Positions 10,643-21,948 of a stretch of 64,000 nucleotides of DNA are shown in pieces. Location: assembly GCF_047948215.1 (NCBI RefSeq), contig NC_134465.1, positions 48,081,946 to 48,145,945 on the forward strand, written 5' to 3'. This DNA is from Lycorma delicatula (Eukaryota > Arthropoda > Insecta > Hemiptera > Fulgoridae). Positions within the stretch are counted from its first letter, which is position 1, and each line of letters begins with the position of its first letter. A model generated the notes under the pieces. That model searched no databases. It was given only the letters and a program-made list of their open reading frames with translations, and was not told where the DNA came from. The position numbers and the translations under genes were made by a program.

Positions 10643-11979
10643 CAGTAGCTTACATTTTAATCCGAACAGAGGGATATTTTTTGTTTATTTCTATGTTGTG
10701 GCTACACTGCATGACCACACCCATTCTTTAAGTTGTCTGTGTAATGTAAAGTTATTGTCCTTTAGTTATTTAGCAATATTCGTGTTATAAATCGTGTTTT
10801 GTTAAAATTTATTTCATTTTTTATTATTTTTATATTTCCGTAGTTTTTGTTTTGTCTGTCTTGAATATATAATAATGAAAATAACTCCAAGAAAGTGTTG
10901 GAAAATTGTTTTTCTTTCTGAGCATACCAGTGTGGTTTTGGACTAGAAACGTGGAATGTTATTTTAAAACAATTTAAAGAAACTGGTTCCTTTTTACCTC
11001 AAAGAAAAAACAAAAGTGGTCATAAAAGAACAACTATCCCTGCACAGGATCAGTTATTAGTGAGAAAAAGTAAAATCGATCCAAAATTATCTGTTGTGGA
11101 CTTAAATCTAGAATTAGCAGCCAAGTGGACAGATTTATTCGTGACAACTGTTAGACGCCGATTTCGTACAGCTGGGACGGACAGCTCGTCGGTCTGTTAA
11201 AAAACAGCTTTTAAAACTAGAAAAGTTCAAAAAAAGGCTTTGTGGTCCAAAACACGTGCTGAGTGAATCAAAGAAGAGGACTGGAAAAATGTTATGTTTT
11301 CCGTAACAATTTTATGTTCAGGGACAAAGGGTTCCGTTCGTTAGAAAAGCATCACATGAAAATACATCGTATACAACAATCGGTATTAAACATCCCCAGA
11401 AAAAATAAACATTTTCGCGTTGTTGCAAATTTGAAGGCCTTTCTTCAATACTTCCAGTAGATGGTATGTTGAAAAGTAATGGATTTTGCAAGATTTTGGA
11501 GGAAAGGGTTGTGACACAACTTCAAAAAAAAAATTCCCTCAAGGTAATGGAGTGTTCCAACAAGATTTGGCGCCATGCAATTCTGCCAAAAAAGTTGACA
11601 AATGTTTCGAAGAAAGAAACATTTAAGTGTTCCCATGTCCAGGCAACTATCCAGACATAAACCCAATTGAAAATCTTTGGGCAATAGTAAAAAAAATGAA
11701 TTGTGCCACAAAAATTATAATAATAATAATATCGGTATGGTTTCATGATGAAGAAATATAAAAATTGTAGTACACTTCTTTTGGAATCGATACCAAATCG
11801 TATACATGATGTGATTAAAAGTAAATGAGGATTATTAATTGACAATTGAATTGATTTTATATTAATTGTGAATTAATATATCAATTAATTCACAAATTGT
11901 ATGGGTGGTTTTTTTTGTAAATAAAGTTAGTTTTTATTGAATAACATCGTTGTTAGAAGTAATTTGCATCCTACTATTG
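10643..11979 (+). mobile_element. Tc1-like transposon, decayed
   Basis: TA dinucleotides lie at 10641-10642 and 11980-11981. Just inside them the ends are imperfect inverted repeats (CAGTAGC against CAATAGTAGG, then the AATCCGAAC against ACTTCTAAC words). The length of 1337 bp and the position of the transposase relic fit a complete but old Tc1-type element. Confidence 0.7.
10875..11827 (+). pseudogene. Tc1-family transposase relic (DD34E type)
   Basis: The start reads MKITPRKCWKIVFLSEHTS. It is followed in other frames by KETGSF, the LELAAK region, RRSVKKQLLK, EERVVTQLQKK and GVFQQDLAPCNSAKKVDKCF, and then PGNYPDINPIENLWAIVKK near the end. The second aspartate (QQD) and the glutamate (IEN) are 34 residues apart, the spacing of the Tc1 family. 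The first catalytic aspartate region, expected as FSDESHF, is destroyed. There are many stops and shifts. The length of about 953 bp is slightly short of the usual ~1.0 kb. Confidence 0.8.
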
Positions 11980-11981
11980 TA

Positions 11982-12516
11982 TAAAGGACATGTCTAAGGA
12001 CAGATTAACTATTTGATTTTTTTATTCTTTTCTATAACTTTTATATTACGTATATTACACTCTACTGCATGATATCCGTTTTAATCCCAATTAGATGTAG
12101 TTTAATTTTCATCTGATTATATGAAGAGAAGCTTATTTGAGCGGGAATTTTATATGTTCGAAAATACCAAATCAGTTGAACTTTTTGTTAGTTTATTAAA
12201 AAAATTATCTTTAATCACTCGAATTAATATTTGATTATTAGACCATTTAAAAAAAAAGATAATTTTTGGAGCAGGTTTAATTAAAACAACAAACACTACA
12301 AGAGTCCAAAGGTGAAAGTATAAAGTAGATAAATAAATAAAAAATGATAAATTGATTTTAAAAGGGTATTTTTCATTTTTTTAAATTATTTCAGTGTTAT
12401 TTGTTGAATCATCTATACGATGACGTAAATTATATTTTAATATATATATATAGAAGTCTAAAAACTTAAAATACTATAGGTTAAATTTTCTTAGTATGGC
12501 ACCGCTGGTATTTTAT
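11982..12516. other. Spacer, no gene seen
   Basis: This is A+T-rich sequence with a short TA run near 12440. I recognise nothing in it. Confidence 0.4.
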
Positions 12517-12834
12517 ATAAATAATAAAGGTTCAACTACCAAAAATAGTGAATGTTAAATTATTCTAGCGCTTTCGGATTTTCTTCGTCCATCATCAGGA
12601 ATAATCGATTAATTATAAAATTTACAGTTTTGTGTTTAAATAGTAGAATAGAAAATAAAATGAAATAAAATAAAATAAATGATTAAAATTTGGATATTCA
12701 TATTCTATTCTACTATTTAAATGCAAAACTATAAATTTTATAATTAATATTCCTGATGACGGACGAATAAAATGCGAAAGCGCTAGGATAATTTAACATT
12801 CACTATTGTTGGTAAGTTGAACCTTTATTATTTA
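12517..12834. mobile_element. Foldback element, ~135-bp arms, with Penelope-LTR-like words
   Basis: Arms 12517-12655 and 12700-12834 are inverted copies (words AATAATAAAGGTTCAACT, TAGCGCTTTCG, CATCATCAGGAATA, AAATAGTAGAATAGAA). The boundary words CCTGATGA-GGACGAA and GCGAAAGCGCT resemble those near the terminal repeats of Penelope-like retroelements. There is no coding sequence between the arms. Confidence 0.65.
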
Positions 12835-13727
12835 TGTAGTTTAAAATACTTTTGTGTGTTTAAAAATATAGTTTTGCGCTATTATTACAATATCATTTTG
12901 TATTACATTTAGAGAGTTAAACATCGCTATTGAATTGCAATGAGCAGATGGTTCATAGACAGATGCTGTAGCTGCAAAAAAAACTTATGTATCTATCTAC
13001 AAAACACCCATACATGTAAAGCGTTTTAGTTTTATATGTACTTTATACTTTTATTAGAAGTAAGATTAAAAAAAAGTTTAAATTTTTCGGTGTTTAGATT
13101 TATCTTCTTCCCCGTATCATAATTTCAACTGTGAAATGAATTAATCAATTTTTATGAAATATTGTGTGAATTTATGAATACGATCATTGATACCGTTCAA
13201 TTTTGGTTAAAATTGATCGAGGAGATGAAGAAAGGAAAATAATCCCCACCATGAGTACCGTACCTCAAAATTTTATTCAAAGAGCAGAATGTCTTTTTAG
13301 TTGAATATTTTCTCGGTAGGGAAAGTTATTCAAATCTTTACCAGATTTTTTATTTTATAATAATTAAAAATTATTTCATTCATCCCGTAATTTCTTAGAG
13401 TTTTAAAATTTAAATACCTGATGAAAATTATATAAAAATTAAAGTTTCTGAAATGTTTCATGGTTTTTCAATTGTATTAAATGTATATCAGTTTTTAAAA
13501 TTGAAATGTATGACTGTCAGTCTAAATCAAATTACTGATCTGTTTTTGTTGAACAATAGTTTCATGCAATTTAATAATTGTAAAGATGATATATTTTGAA
13601 AATTTATCGGTTATACCACCCCAAAATATGTCCCCAGTTATTAGTGCTGTATTCATTAGTATTTAGATATTAATTCTTTTCAGTGAAATACAAAATCTAT
13701 CGATTACAAAGATTTATTAAATTTTTT
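12835..13727. other. Spacer, no gene seen
   Basis: This is A+T-rich sequence with no recognised motif. Confidence 0.4.
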
Positions 13728-15135
13728 TGTCTTCAGTCATTTGACTGGTTTGATGCAGCTCTCCTAGATACATTATCTAGCGTCAGTCGTTTCATTTCGG
13801 TGTATCCCTTACATCTTGCATCCGTAACAATCTGTTTCACATATTCCAAATTGACTCTTTTTGCTGTTTAGCCTCCGGTAATTACCGTTCACATAATACT
13901 ACAGAGGATGATATGTATGAGTATAAATGAGGTGTAGTCTTGTACATTCTCAATTCGACCATTCCTGAGGTGTATGGTTAATTGAAACCCAACCAACAAA
14001 GAACATCGGTATCCACGATCTAATATTTAAATCCGTGTAAAAATAACTGACTTTACTAGGACTTGAACGCTGGAACTCTCGACTTCCAAATCAGTTAATT
14101 TGGGTGTCGCCACCACTAGACCAATCCGTTGGGTCTCCAAACGTTACCTGCCTACACAGTTTTTCTCATCTACCTGTCCCCCAGTATCAAAGCGACTATT
14201 CCAGGATGTCTTAAGATGTGACCTATAAATCTGTCCCTTCTTTTAGCTATATTTTTCCAAACGCTTTTTTGTTCATCAATTTGCCGCAGTACTTCTTCAA
14301 TTGTAACTTTAATCATCCACCTAACTTTTAACATTCTTCTATAGTACCGCATTTCAAAAACTTCTAATCTTTTCTTCTCAGATCGTCCAAATTTCACTTC
14401 CATATAAAGCTACGTTCCAAAAATATACTTTCAAAAATGCTTTCCTGATGTTTAAATTAATTTTTGATATAAAAAAATTATATTTTTGACTGAGTTCGTT
14501 TCGCCTGTTCTATTTGGCATTTTATATCGCTTCGTCCATCTTTGGTAATTCTACTTCCCAAATAACAAAATTCTTCTAACTCCATAGTCTTTTGTTGTCC
14601 TATTTTTTTTTATTCAACGGTCCATCTACTTTATCACAACTACATTTCATTAGTTTCGTTTTGTTCTTGTTTATTTTCATGCGGTACTATTTCCGAAAGA
14701 CTTCATTTGCTTTTCTTCGTTTTTTTTACTGTCGATTAGAATTATTATATCATCAGCAAATAGTAGCATCTTTATTTTTTCACCTTGCATTATTACTCGT
14801 GATCTAAATTGTTCTTAAAATCATTAACTGCTAGATCTATGAAAAGATTAAAAAGTAACGTGGATAGGGAACGTCTTCGTCTGACTCCGTTTTTTATTAC
14901 GGCTTCTTTCTTATGCTTTTCGATTATTTCTGTTGCAGTTTGGTTCCTGTAAATGTTAGCAATTCTTCTATCTCTATATTTGAACCCTAATTTTTTTTAA
15001 ATGCTGAAAATTTTATCCCGGTCTACGTTATCAAAAAATGCCTTTTTTATAAATGCCATGCATGTTGGTTTATTTTTCTTTAATCTTCCTTCTACCATTA
15101 ATCTATCAGCTAAAATTGCTTCCCTGATTTGTTCA
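13728..15135 (-). mobile_element. LINE family A, antisense copy split by a SINE-A
   Basis: Reading the minus strand from 15135 down gives the polymerase region (LEKAFDN-like DRDKIF, FADDIIIL near 14760), the tail block VWNVALYGSEIWT-like (about 14400), and the family 3' end GACTGAAGACAAAAAA at 13728. The polymerase frame has stops and shifts. A SINE-A sits at 13851-14135. The element is 5'-truncated at the point corresponding to the REAIL residues of the 55-kb copy. Confidence 0.8.
13851..14135 (-). mobile_element. SINE-A inserted in LINE A
   Basis: This is a full-length antisense SINE-A. The flanking bases TCCAAA occur on both sides (13845-13850 and 14136-14141), and the LINE sequence is continuous once the SINE and one TCCAAA are removed. 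The SINE therefore landed in an already resident LINE. Confidence 0.85.
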
Positions 15136-15856
15136 TAATAAAGTAAATCATACTCATTTTTTAAAAAATAACCTAAAAAAATTACAAAGTAAAATTATAC
15201 GGAAATATAAATAGGATATAAAGGAAGGATGATAAAATAGAACCCCTATTAAAGACATTCGACTGTTTTTCTTAAAATGGTAGAGTTTTACAAAAAACAG
15301 TTCACTTCCACATTTTTCACGTTCCAAATTTTTGAGTTCCTTCCAAAAAAAATATACAGGGGCGAAGGATAAAACCCCCTTATGTCAAAATATACACTCA
15401 CACAGCCAAAGCACAACAGAGAGAGAGAAAGAATGAGAGTGTGTGTGAGAGAAGGGTGGTGCACAAAATAGTCTAAAAGTATGTGAGGTACTTAAAGAAC
15501 ATTTCGCTCCCTATTGTATACACATATAGAAGCTCAAACAAGCCCGGTTTACAACACGCGTAAATTCTATACCTATCTACATATCACTAGTAGTTCTGTA
15601 CATAGCATAGCACTTTAAGGGAACCGTATAACCATTACTCCACCTATCGTACTTGAACTTTTTTTCTTTTATTACAACATAATTGACCCCTCATGTATTG
15701 GACTCATTGCAAAGAACCATTATTTTTCATTTTAAACAAAAATTACATGCAAATATAGAGTAACAAGAAGAATGTAACAAATTTTTAGGACATGTTCTAC
15801 TAGTTAAAATAAAGAAGATAGTTCATATAATCAAAGGTGCGGAAACGCTTCGTTAG
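15136..15856. other. Spacer with GA/GT-rich stretch
   Basis: There is a purine-rich simple sequence near 15418-15455 and no gene. Confidence 0.4.
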
Positions 15857-15869
15857 AGAATGTCGTATG

Positions 15870-16164
15870 CTCCCACCGGCTTGGTCTAGTGGTTAACGCG
15901 TCTTCCCAAATCGGCTGATTTGGAAGTCGAAAGTAACAGCGTTCAAGTCCTAGTAAAGCCAGTTATTTTTACACGGATTTGAATACTAGATCGTGGATAC
16001 CGGTGTTCTTTGGTGGTTGGGTTTCAATTAATCACACATCTCAGGAATGGTCGAACTGAGAATGTACAAGAGTACACTTCATTTACACTCATACATATCA
16101 TCCTTATTCATCCTCTGATGAATTATCTAAACGGTAGTTACCGGAGGCTAAACAGGAAAAAGAA
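15870..16164 (+). mobile_element. SINE-A, full length, with 13-bp target duplication
   Basis: This is a tRNA-derived head with TGGTCTAGTGG (A box) and GTTCAAGTCC (B box), then the body with GGTTGGGTTTCAATTAA and the end GGAGGCTAAACAGGAAAAAG. The 13 bases AGAATGTCGTATG flank it exactly (15857-15869 and 16165-16177). The length is 295 bp. The clear duplication suggests a fairly recent copy. Confidence 0.92.
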
Positions 16165-16177
16165 AGAATGTCGTATG

Positions 16178-16780
16178 GTAAAAGATTTCTCCTTGATTTC
16201 TGGGCTAAAATTAAGCCAAAGTAATTCTTGGGATTCAAATTATAGGATTTTATATGAATTCTGACCTGAATCGATCCAATAACTGTAATATTAGTAGTTT
16301 TCGAAAAAGTTAGGATAAAAGACAAAAGATCGGGGTTGAAAAACACGTTATGTAAGTTTGATATAAAAGAACTTTTTTAAACGAGTAGGTAATAAATGTA
16401 TAAAAGTTTTAAACAAACCTTTGAGAGAATTTGATTTTAAGTAAAATTTTACGAATAAAGTCTACAAAAAACTAAATACAAAGTAAAAATTTCAAAGTTA
16501 ATTAAGAACAAAATGTGGCAGATTTTAATTGTAACATTTTGTGATTTTAAACTCTTTGTGAATTACTTGTATAAAATATATTACGAACAGTATGATACAT
16601 TGATGTCCTGATAATTTTATTAATTACATTTTTAAATGAGTTCTGCTTATGCAGATATGACAAATTAAATATAATTATATAAGACACTAATAGAACCGGC
16701 TATGTTTCGTTATTGATAAATCTAAGTGTACAGTCATTCCTATACATAACAAACATCTCATGCCAGGCAAACAAATATAT
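16178..16780. other. Spacer, no gene seen
   Basis: This is A+T-rich and unremarkable. The open frames at 16010-16346 lie mostly inside the SINE or its flank. Confidence 0.4.
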
Positions 16781-16834
16781 GCAATTAATAACTTATAAAC
16801 ACGTCCGGGACAAATAATAATAATAAATTTTGAA

Positions 16835-16915
16835 ATTTTCAGCGAAGCCGGTTAAGTAGTTTTTGAGTTATTAGGGCACCCACAAAACTAAGATTGTCTT
16901 TCATTTATTTAGATA
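16835..16915 (+). repeat. Possible 3' tail of an unclassified dispersed repeat
   Basis: The words GCGAAGCCGGTTAAGTAG and TTTTTGAGTTATTAG resemble the 3' tails of repeats that contain GCTTCGCCGG-type heads, such as the one starting at 47753. No boundary is visible. Confidence 0.3.
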
Positions 16916-17081
16916 AAAGAATTTAAAGACAAGATTTAAAAGAAATAAGATAAATAAGCATAGAATAAAAAGTTTGGCATGACAAGTAATATACTTAATA
17001 AATCAATCTACTACAGTGCAACCTCCTACATCCTAATTTTTTTTAAACCTCCGGTACCACCGTTAGGTATTGCTTCAGAGG

Positions 17082-17165
17082 ATGAGATGAATGATTTGTA
17101 GCGTGTATGAAAATACCATGCCTGATCGGGATTCGAACCGGAGACCTCCGGATGAAAATGCCAAG
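17082..17165 (-). mobile_element. SINE-B fragment, antisense
   Basis: It contains the reverse complement of the B-box region (GGGATTCGAACCGGAGACCT) and the adjacent GCATGGTATTTTCATACACG body, without the A+T-rich tail. A second degraded head word (GATTTGAACCC) follows at 17175. Confidence 0.6.
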
Positions 17166-17186
17166 GCTGACCATGATTTGAACCCT

Positions 17187-17468
17187 TCTTTTTTTCCTGT
17201 TTAACCTCCGGTAACTACTGATCAGATAATACTTCAGAGGATGATATGTATGAGTGTAAATGAAGTATAGTTTTGTACTTTCTCAGTTCGATCATTCCTG
17301 AGATGTGTGATTAATTGAAACCCAACCACCAAAGAACACCGGTATCTACGATCTAGTATTCAAATCCGTATAAAAGTAAGTTTATCAGGATTTGAACCTT
17401 AGAATTCTCGACTTCCAAATCAGCTGTGATTTGGGAAGACGCATTCACCACTAAACCAACCCGGTGGC
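17187..17468 (-). mobile_element. SINE-A, antisense, full length
   Basis: In reverse complement it runs from the GCCACCGGGTTGGTTTAGTG head to the GGAGGTTAAACAGG end. The B box reads GTTCAAATCC. It directly abuts the SINE-B fragment at 17082-17165, and no clean target duplication was found. Confidence 0.8.
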
Positions 17469-17953
17469 TTCAAGTATGTCGTCTTAGTCTGTACATGATT
17501 ACATACACCTCGCTCATGCGTCATGAACAAAGGACGTGGCTGTCTACGGGCTCCGAAAATTATCCGACATTTTTTCGGATAATTTCGTAAATGTTCGATA
17601 TCTCCCTCAAATCCTAAGAACAACCCTAAATTCATTATCATTTACGATTAGTTAACAGTAGTAATAAATTGATTATTCTTATTGAACTTGATTAGTCTTG
17701 AACTTAATTATACTTTTCTCAATTTTTATGAATTTACATTAAACAAAGAAGAAGAAGAAGATTATGATATTTGATTATCTATTTGCTTGTAAGGAAATCG
17801 GGGAGAGGAATAAAAAAAAGTCTTTAAATAATACTTGAACAGCTCCTTAAAAATTTTCCACTGGTATATAGAAGTATGTCTGCTCTGATAAATAAATATT
17901 TTTTTAAATTATTGTTAATAGGTTTCATAAATGAAGGTGGAGTTATTATGCGT

Positions 17954-17995
<42 letters not shown>

Positions 17996-18637
17996 GAATT
18001 ATCAAATCATATACTTTATTATCTGAATCAACAGAGTTAAGATAATGTTACATTATATGTGTTTACACATATAATTATTATTGTATCAATTTTTAATTTT
18101 CCATTTTATCTTTAATCATAGTGATTTTAGGTACTGTATTATCAATAACTATGCTCCCAACCCATTATACATATATATATATATAATCACAGTTAGTGTA
18201 AATGTGTAGTAACTGCAGGATGTGGTAGTAAGGAATTTAATATATAATATTGAAGAGTATATTGCATTTTATAATTTATCAATCGATTAAAAAAGGCTTA
18301 TTTTACTGATTTTTTTTATTATGTTTTTTTTTACAGTGCGTGTGTGTATATATATATATATATAAATGCTTAACGGGCAAATTTATTCGTAAAGAATATT
18401 TTTGTGAATTATCAAATTTTATTTTTATAAATTTTCTTGGATTAATCTGTCAATAATAAATTCTTTTCGTAAATCTATTATCTCCTTACTTATTGTGTTC
18501 TCTGTATATATATTTTTTTATCTTGAGTTAAATATTACTGCACCTTTATATATATATATATAATACAAGTTAAGTTGAATTTCTTTCTGCATAATTTTAT
18601 AAAAATAAGTTTTAAAAATAATAATTTTATTAAAAAT
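17469..18637. other. A+T-rich spacer with TA runs
   Basis: TA dinucleotide runs lie at 17955-17992, 18170-18184, 18347-18363 and 18548-18562. The 73-codon antisense frame at 17420-17641 overlaps the SINE head and is not a gene. Confidence 0.5.
17955..17992. repeat. (TA)n microsatellite
   Basis: This is a TA dinucleotide run of about 19 units. Confidence 0.9.
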
Positions 18638-19677
18638 GTTATGGAATAAAATGTTCAGCATTTAAAAAAAATTAGGGTTCAGATACAGAGATAGAAGAAC
18701 AATTGCTAACATGTACAGGAACCAAACAGCAACAGTAATAATTGAAGAACATAAGAAAGAAGCCGTAATAAGAAAGGGAGTCCGACAAGGATGTTCCCTA
18801 TCTCCGTTACTTTTTAATCTTTACATGGAACTAGCAGTTAATGATGATAAAGAACAATTTAGATTCGGAGTAACAGTACAAGGTGAAAAGATAAAGATGC
18901 TACGATTTGCTGATGATATAGTAATTCTAGCCGAGAGTAAAAAGGATTTAGAAGAAACAATGAACGGCATAGATGAAGTCCTACGCAAGAACTATCGCAT
19001 GAAAATAAACAAGAACAAAACAAAAGTAATGAAATGTAGTAGAAATAACAAAGATGGGCCACTGAATGTGAAAATAGGAGGAGAAAAGATTATGGAGGTA
19101 GAAGAATTTTGTTATTTGGGAAGTAGAATTACTAAAGATGGACGAAGCAGGAGCGATATAAAATGCCGAATAGCACAAGCTAAACGAGCCTTCAGTAAGA
19201 AATATAATTTGTTTACGTCAAAAATTAATTTAAATGTCAGGAAAAGATTTTTGAAAGTGTATGTTTGGAGTGTCGCTTTATATGGAAGTGAAACTTGGAC
19301 AATCGGAGTATCTGAGAAGAAAAGATTAGAAGCTTTTGAAATGTAGTGCTATAGGAGAATGTTAAAAATCAGATGGGTGGATAAAGTGACAAATGAAGAG
19401 GTATTGCGGCAAATAGATGAAGAAAGAAGCATTTGGAAAAATATAGTTTAAAGAAGAGACAGACTTATAGGGCACATATTAAGGCATCCTGGAATAGTCG
19501 CTTTAATATTGGAAGGACAGGTAGAAGGAAAAAATTGTGTAGGCAGGCCACGTTTGGAATATGTAAAACAAATTGTTAGGGATGTAGGATGTAGAGGATA
19601 TACTGAAATGAAACGACTAGCACTAGATAGGGGCTCTTGGAGAGCTGCATCAAACCAGTCAAATGACTGAAGACAAA
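18638..19677 (+). mobile_element. LINE family A, 5'-truncated copy
   Basis: The element begins at the residues aligned with DWNKMFSI in the 55-kb copy and ends in GACTGAAGACA plus a short A run. Its 211-codon frame is the longest intact LINE stretch in the window. No convincing target duplication was seen. Confidence 0.85.
18711..19346 (+). pseudogene. LINE A reverse transcriptase, C-terminal half of palm/thumb plus tail
   Basis: Starting at MYRNQTATVIIEE, the frame holds RKGVRQGCSLSPLLFNLYME (motif B), RFADDIVILAE with both catalytic aspartates, and MNGIDEVLRKNYRMKINKNK. It continues with FCYLGSRITKDGRSRSDIKC and YVWSVALYGSETWTIG, then stops at a TAG where other copies read MRCYRRMLKIR. After that stop the same frame continues (KIRWVDKVTNEEVLRQIDEE) to about 19450. 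The endonuclease, the finger region and motif A are missing, so it cannot act alone. Confidence 0.88.
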
Positions 19678-19831
19678 AAAAGAAAAATCACAATTTACCA
19701 GTAATACGCCAAAACTAAAAAATATGTTTTTCAACTTAATTATTTTGATTAATACAATTTATTTCGTAGAAAATAATGGTGATACAGTTCTTGGGCCCAT
19801 ATTTTAAAAGTTATTCAGATCAAAAACCACG

Positions 19832-20090
19832 ACCCACCGGGTTAGTCTACTGGTGAACTCATCGCAAATCAACTGATTTCGAAGTCGAAAGTTCTAAAAT
19901 TTTATACGGGTTTGGATACTAGATCGTGAATATCGATGTTCTTTGGTTGTTGGGTTTCAATTAACCACACATCTCAGGAACGCTCGACCTGAGACTGTAC
20001 AAGATACAAGATTACACTTCACTCCATTCATACGTATCATCGTCTGAAGTAATACCTTACGTAGTTCCGGAGGCTAAACAAAAAAAGTAA
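19832..20090 (+). mobile_element. SINE-A, complete but worn
   Basis: It has the ACCCACCGGGTTAGTCTACTGG head and the GGAGGCTAAACAAAAAAAG end, with the middle shortened around the B box (the 'gttcaagtcctagtaaag' segment is deleted). The 7 bases AAAACCA occur just outside both ends and may be the target duplication. Confidence 0.75.
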
Positions 20091-20675
20091 AAATAAAGGT
20101 AGAAAACCATAAGAAACACGAAATTTTCCTCGTAATTTACCTTACCAGAATTTCAGTAGGGCTTCATTTCAGCGGTGGAGCAAAAATCGTGGCGAAATCT
20201 TTCACTACTCGTAACTCGCTAACGAAGCGCTTTCAAACCATGTTTATATGAAATTTTTTCATTATATTTATGAGATAAATGGGCCTATAAAGTTAAGCAG
20301 AATTCTGCTTGATATATATACATATACGAGATATATATTAAAAAATAATGGAATCTTTCTTCAACTGAATTATTTTAACTCTGTAATTAATTGCGGATAC
20401 ATTAATTTTTTAAATGTGAAAATAAAGGGGAATAATTAAAGGTAGTATTTTAAAGAAAAAGGAAAGGAACAGTTAATGGATGATGATTTTACAACCTTAT
20501 ACTTTTAAACTAACAACAAATTACCGTACAAAAATATTATTTAAAAGCTATTAGATAGATACAGCAACACAAACCATCTGTTCAGTTTTTCTTATTTTAC
20601 TTAAAAGTTAATTGATATATATATAAACAAAAAAAATCTAAGTGTAAAATATAAAATAGTAAAGTAATATATATC

Positions 20676-20752
<77 letters not shown>

Positions 20753-21124
20753 TGTGTGTGTGTTAGTAATAAAACTAGATAACCCTGATAATAATACGTT
20801 AATTATTAAATTGATAATAGAAAAAATATATACGTGTATGTGTAAAATAGTCATCTGTTAAGGGTGTTTTAGGGTGAAAGTCTAAGCTAATAGTCCATCA
20901 ATGGTTTTTTTCTGTTTATTTTGTTCTGATAATCTTTCTTCACTGATCTTCTCCACTTCATCTATTAAATCCTCACATATATATATATATCTTTTATTTT
21001 CGTTCTTTATTTCTTCTTATCTGTGATATCTAATTGATTTTAAAAAGAAGGTTAGTCAAGTCATATTAATCACATTTAGTTTTATTTACATTTTTTTTTT
21101 TACCTATTTATATTCAGGTTCTGA

Positions 21125-21156
<32 letters not shown>

Positions 21157-21945
21157 GTATGCATAGAAACAGAGAGAAAGAACTGATGAATTGTTGGTGA
21201 TTCCGAATTTCGTAGTTTAATTATTTTATCTTTAGATCTTTTATTTGTTTGTAATTCATCTTTCCTTCTGTCATCTAATTCGATTTTTTATTTTTATTTA
21301 ATTAATTTATATATTTTATATTACCTTATAAATATGTATATATTTTTTTCTACGTTAACAAAATTATAGGTGTTTGTACATATATTATTAAGGTTCTCAT
21401 GTACGTGTACGTAAAACTTAATTTTATTTATGAATTGGTGTCAGTTTTAAATGAATTATTAACTTCAGTTGGAAGTTAAACATTAAAAAATTAAATTATC
21501 ATGATAATGCTATATTGTTTTGATTTCACTGATTATCGAAATCAAATATGTATATATGCTATTTTTTCGTACCTTTAAAACTTTTCTTAATATTTTACTT
21601 TTTACTTTCTTATCAGTACTTTTGAAGTCTCACGGTTTTTTTTTGGTTTTCTTACTTCTTAGAAAACCTTTCTTTCTGTGATTATTTTAATTTTTTCATG
21701 ATTAATTCTCAATTTTTCAATTCCAAAATATTTATTCCTGCTTTATTTGTCTTTCTTAACTTTATCAGATTTCAATTTTTCTTTCTGGATAAAGAGGAGA
21801 ATTTTATTGATAATTCTATTATCTCTCATGCAAATATGGTCTATGAAAGTCTGTCATCTCGCATGCATTATTTCTTTTAATTCTTGATATAACATTTTTG
21901 GGGCAGAATTTATTGTGTCATCCTTTATAGGATCATTTTTTTTCA
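20091..21945. other. A+T-rich spacer
   Basis: It is dominated by simple sequence, including the long AT run at 20681-20747 and a mixed TA/TATG run at 21125-21160. The segment near 20195-20240 (CTCGTAACTCGCTAACGAAGCGC) looks like an element tail, but I could not place it. Confidence 0.45.
20681..20747. repeat. (AT)n microsatellite, about 67 bp
   Basis: This is a perfect AT dinucleotide run, followed by a short GT run. Confidence 0.95.
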
Positions 21946-21948
21946 TAG

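Noticed and set aside
11445..11845. Two antisense frames of 88 and 107 codons
   Set aside because: They lie opposite the Tc1 transposase relic, whose forward blocks (FQQDLAP, NPIENLW) are clearly the real coding sense.
18859..19178. Antisense frames of 65-67 codons rich in S, F and L
   Set aside because: They are mirror frames of the LINE A polymerase. The same antisense frame recurs at 55795-55998 for the same reason.
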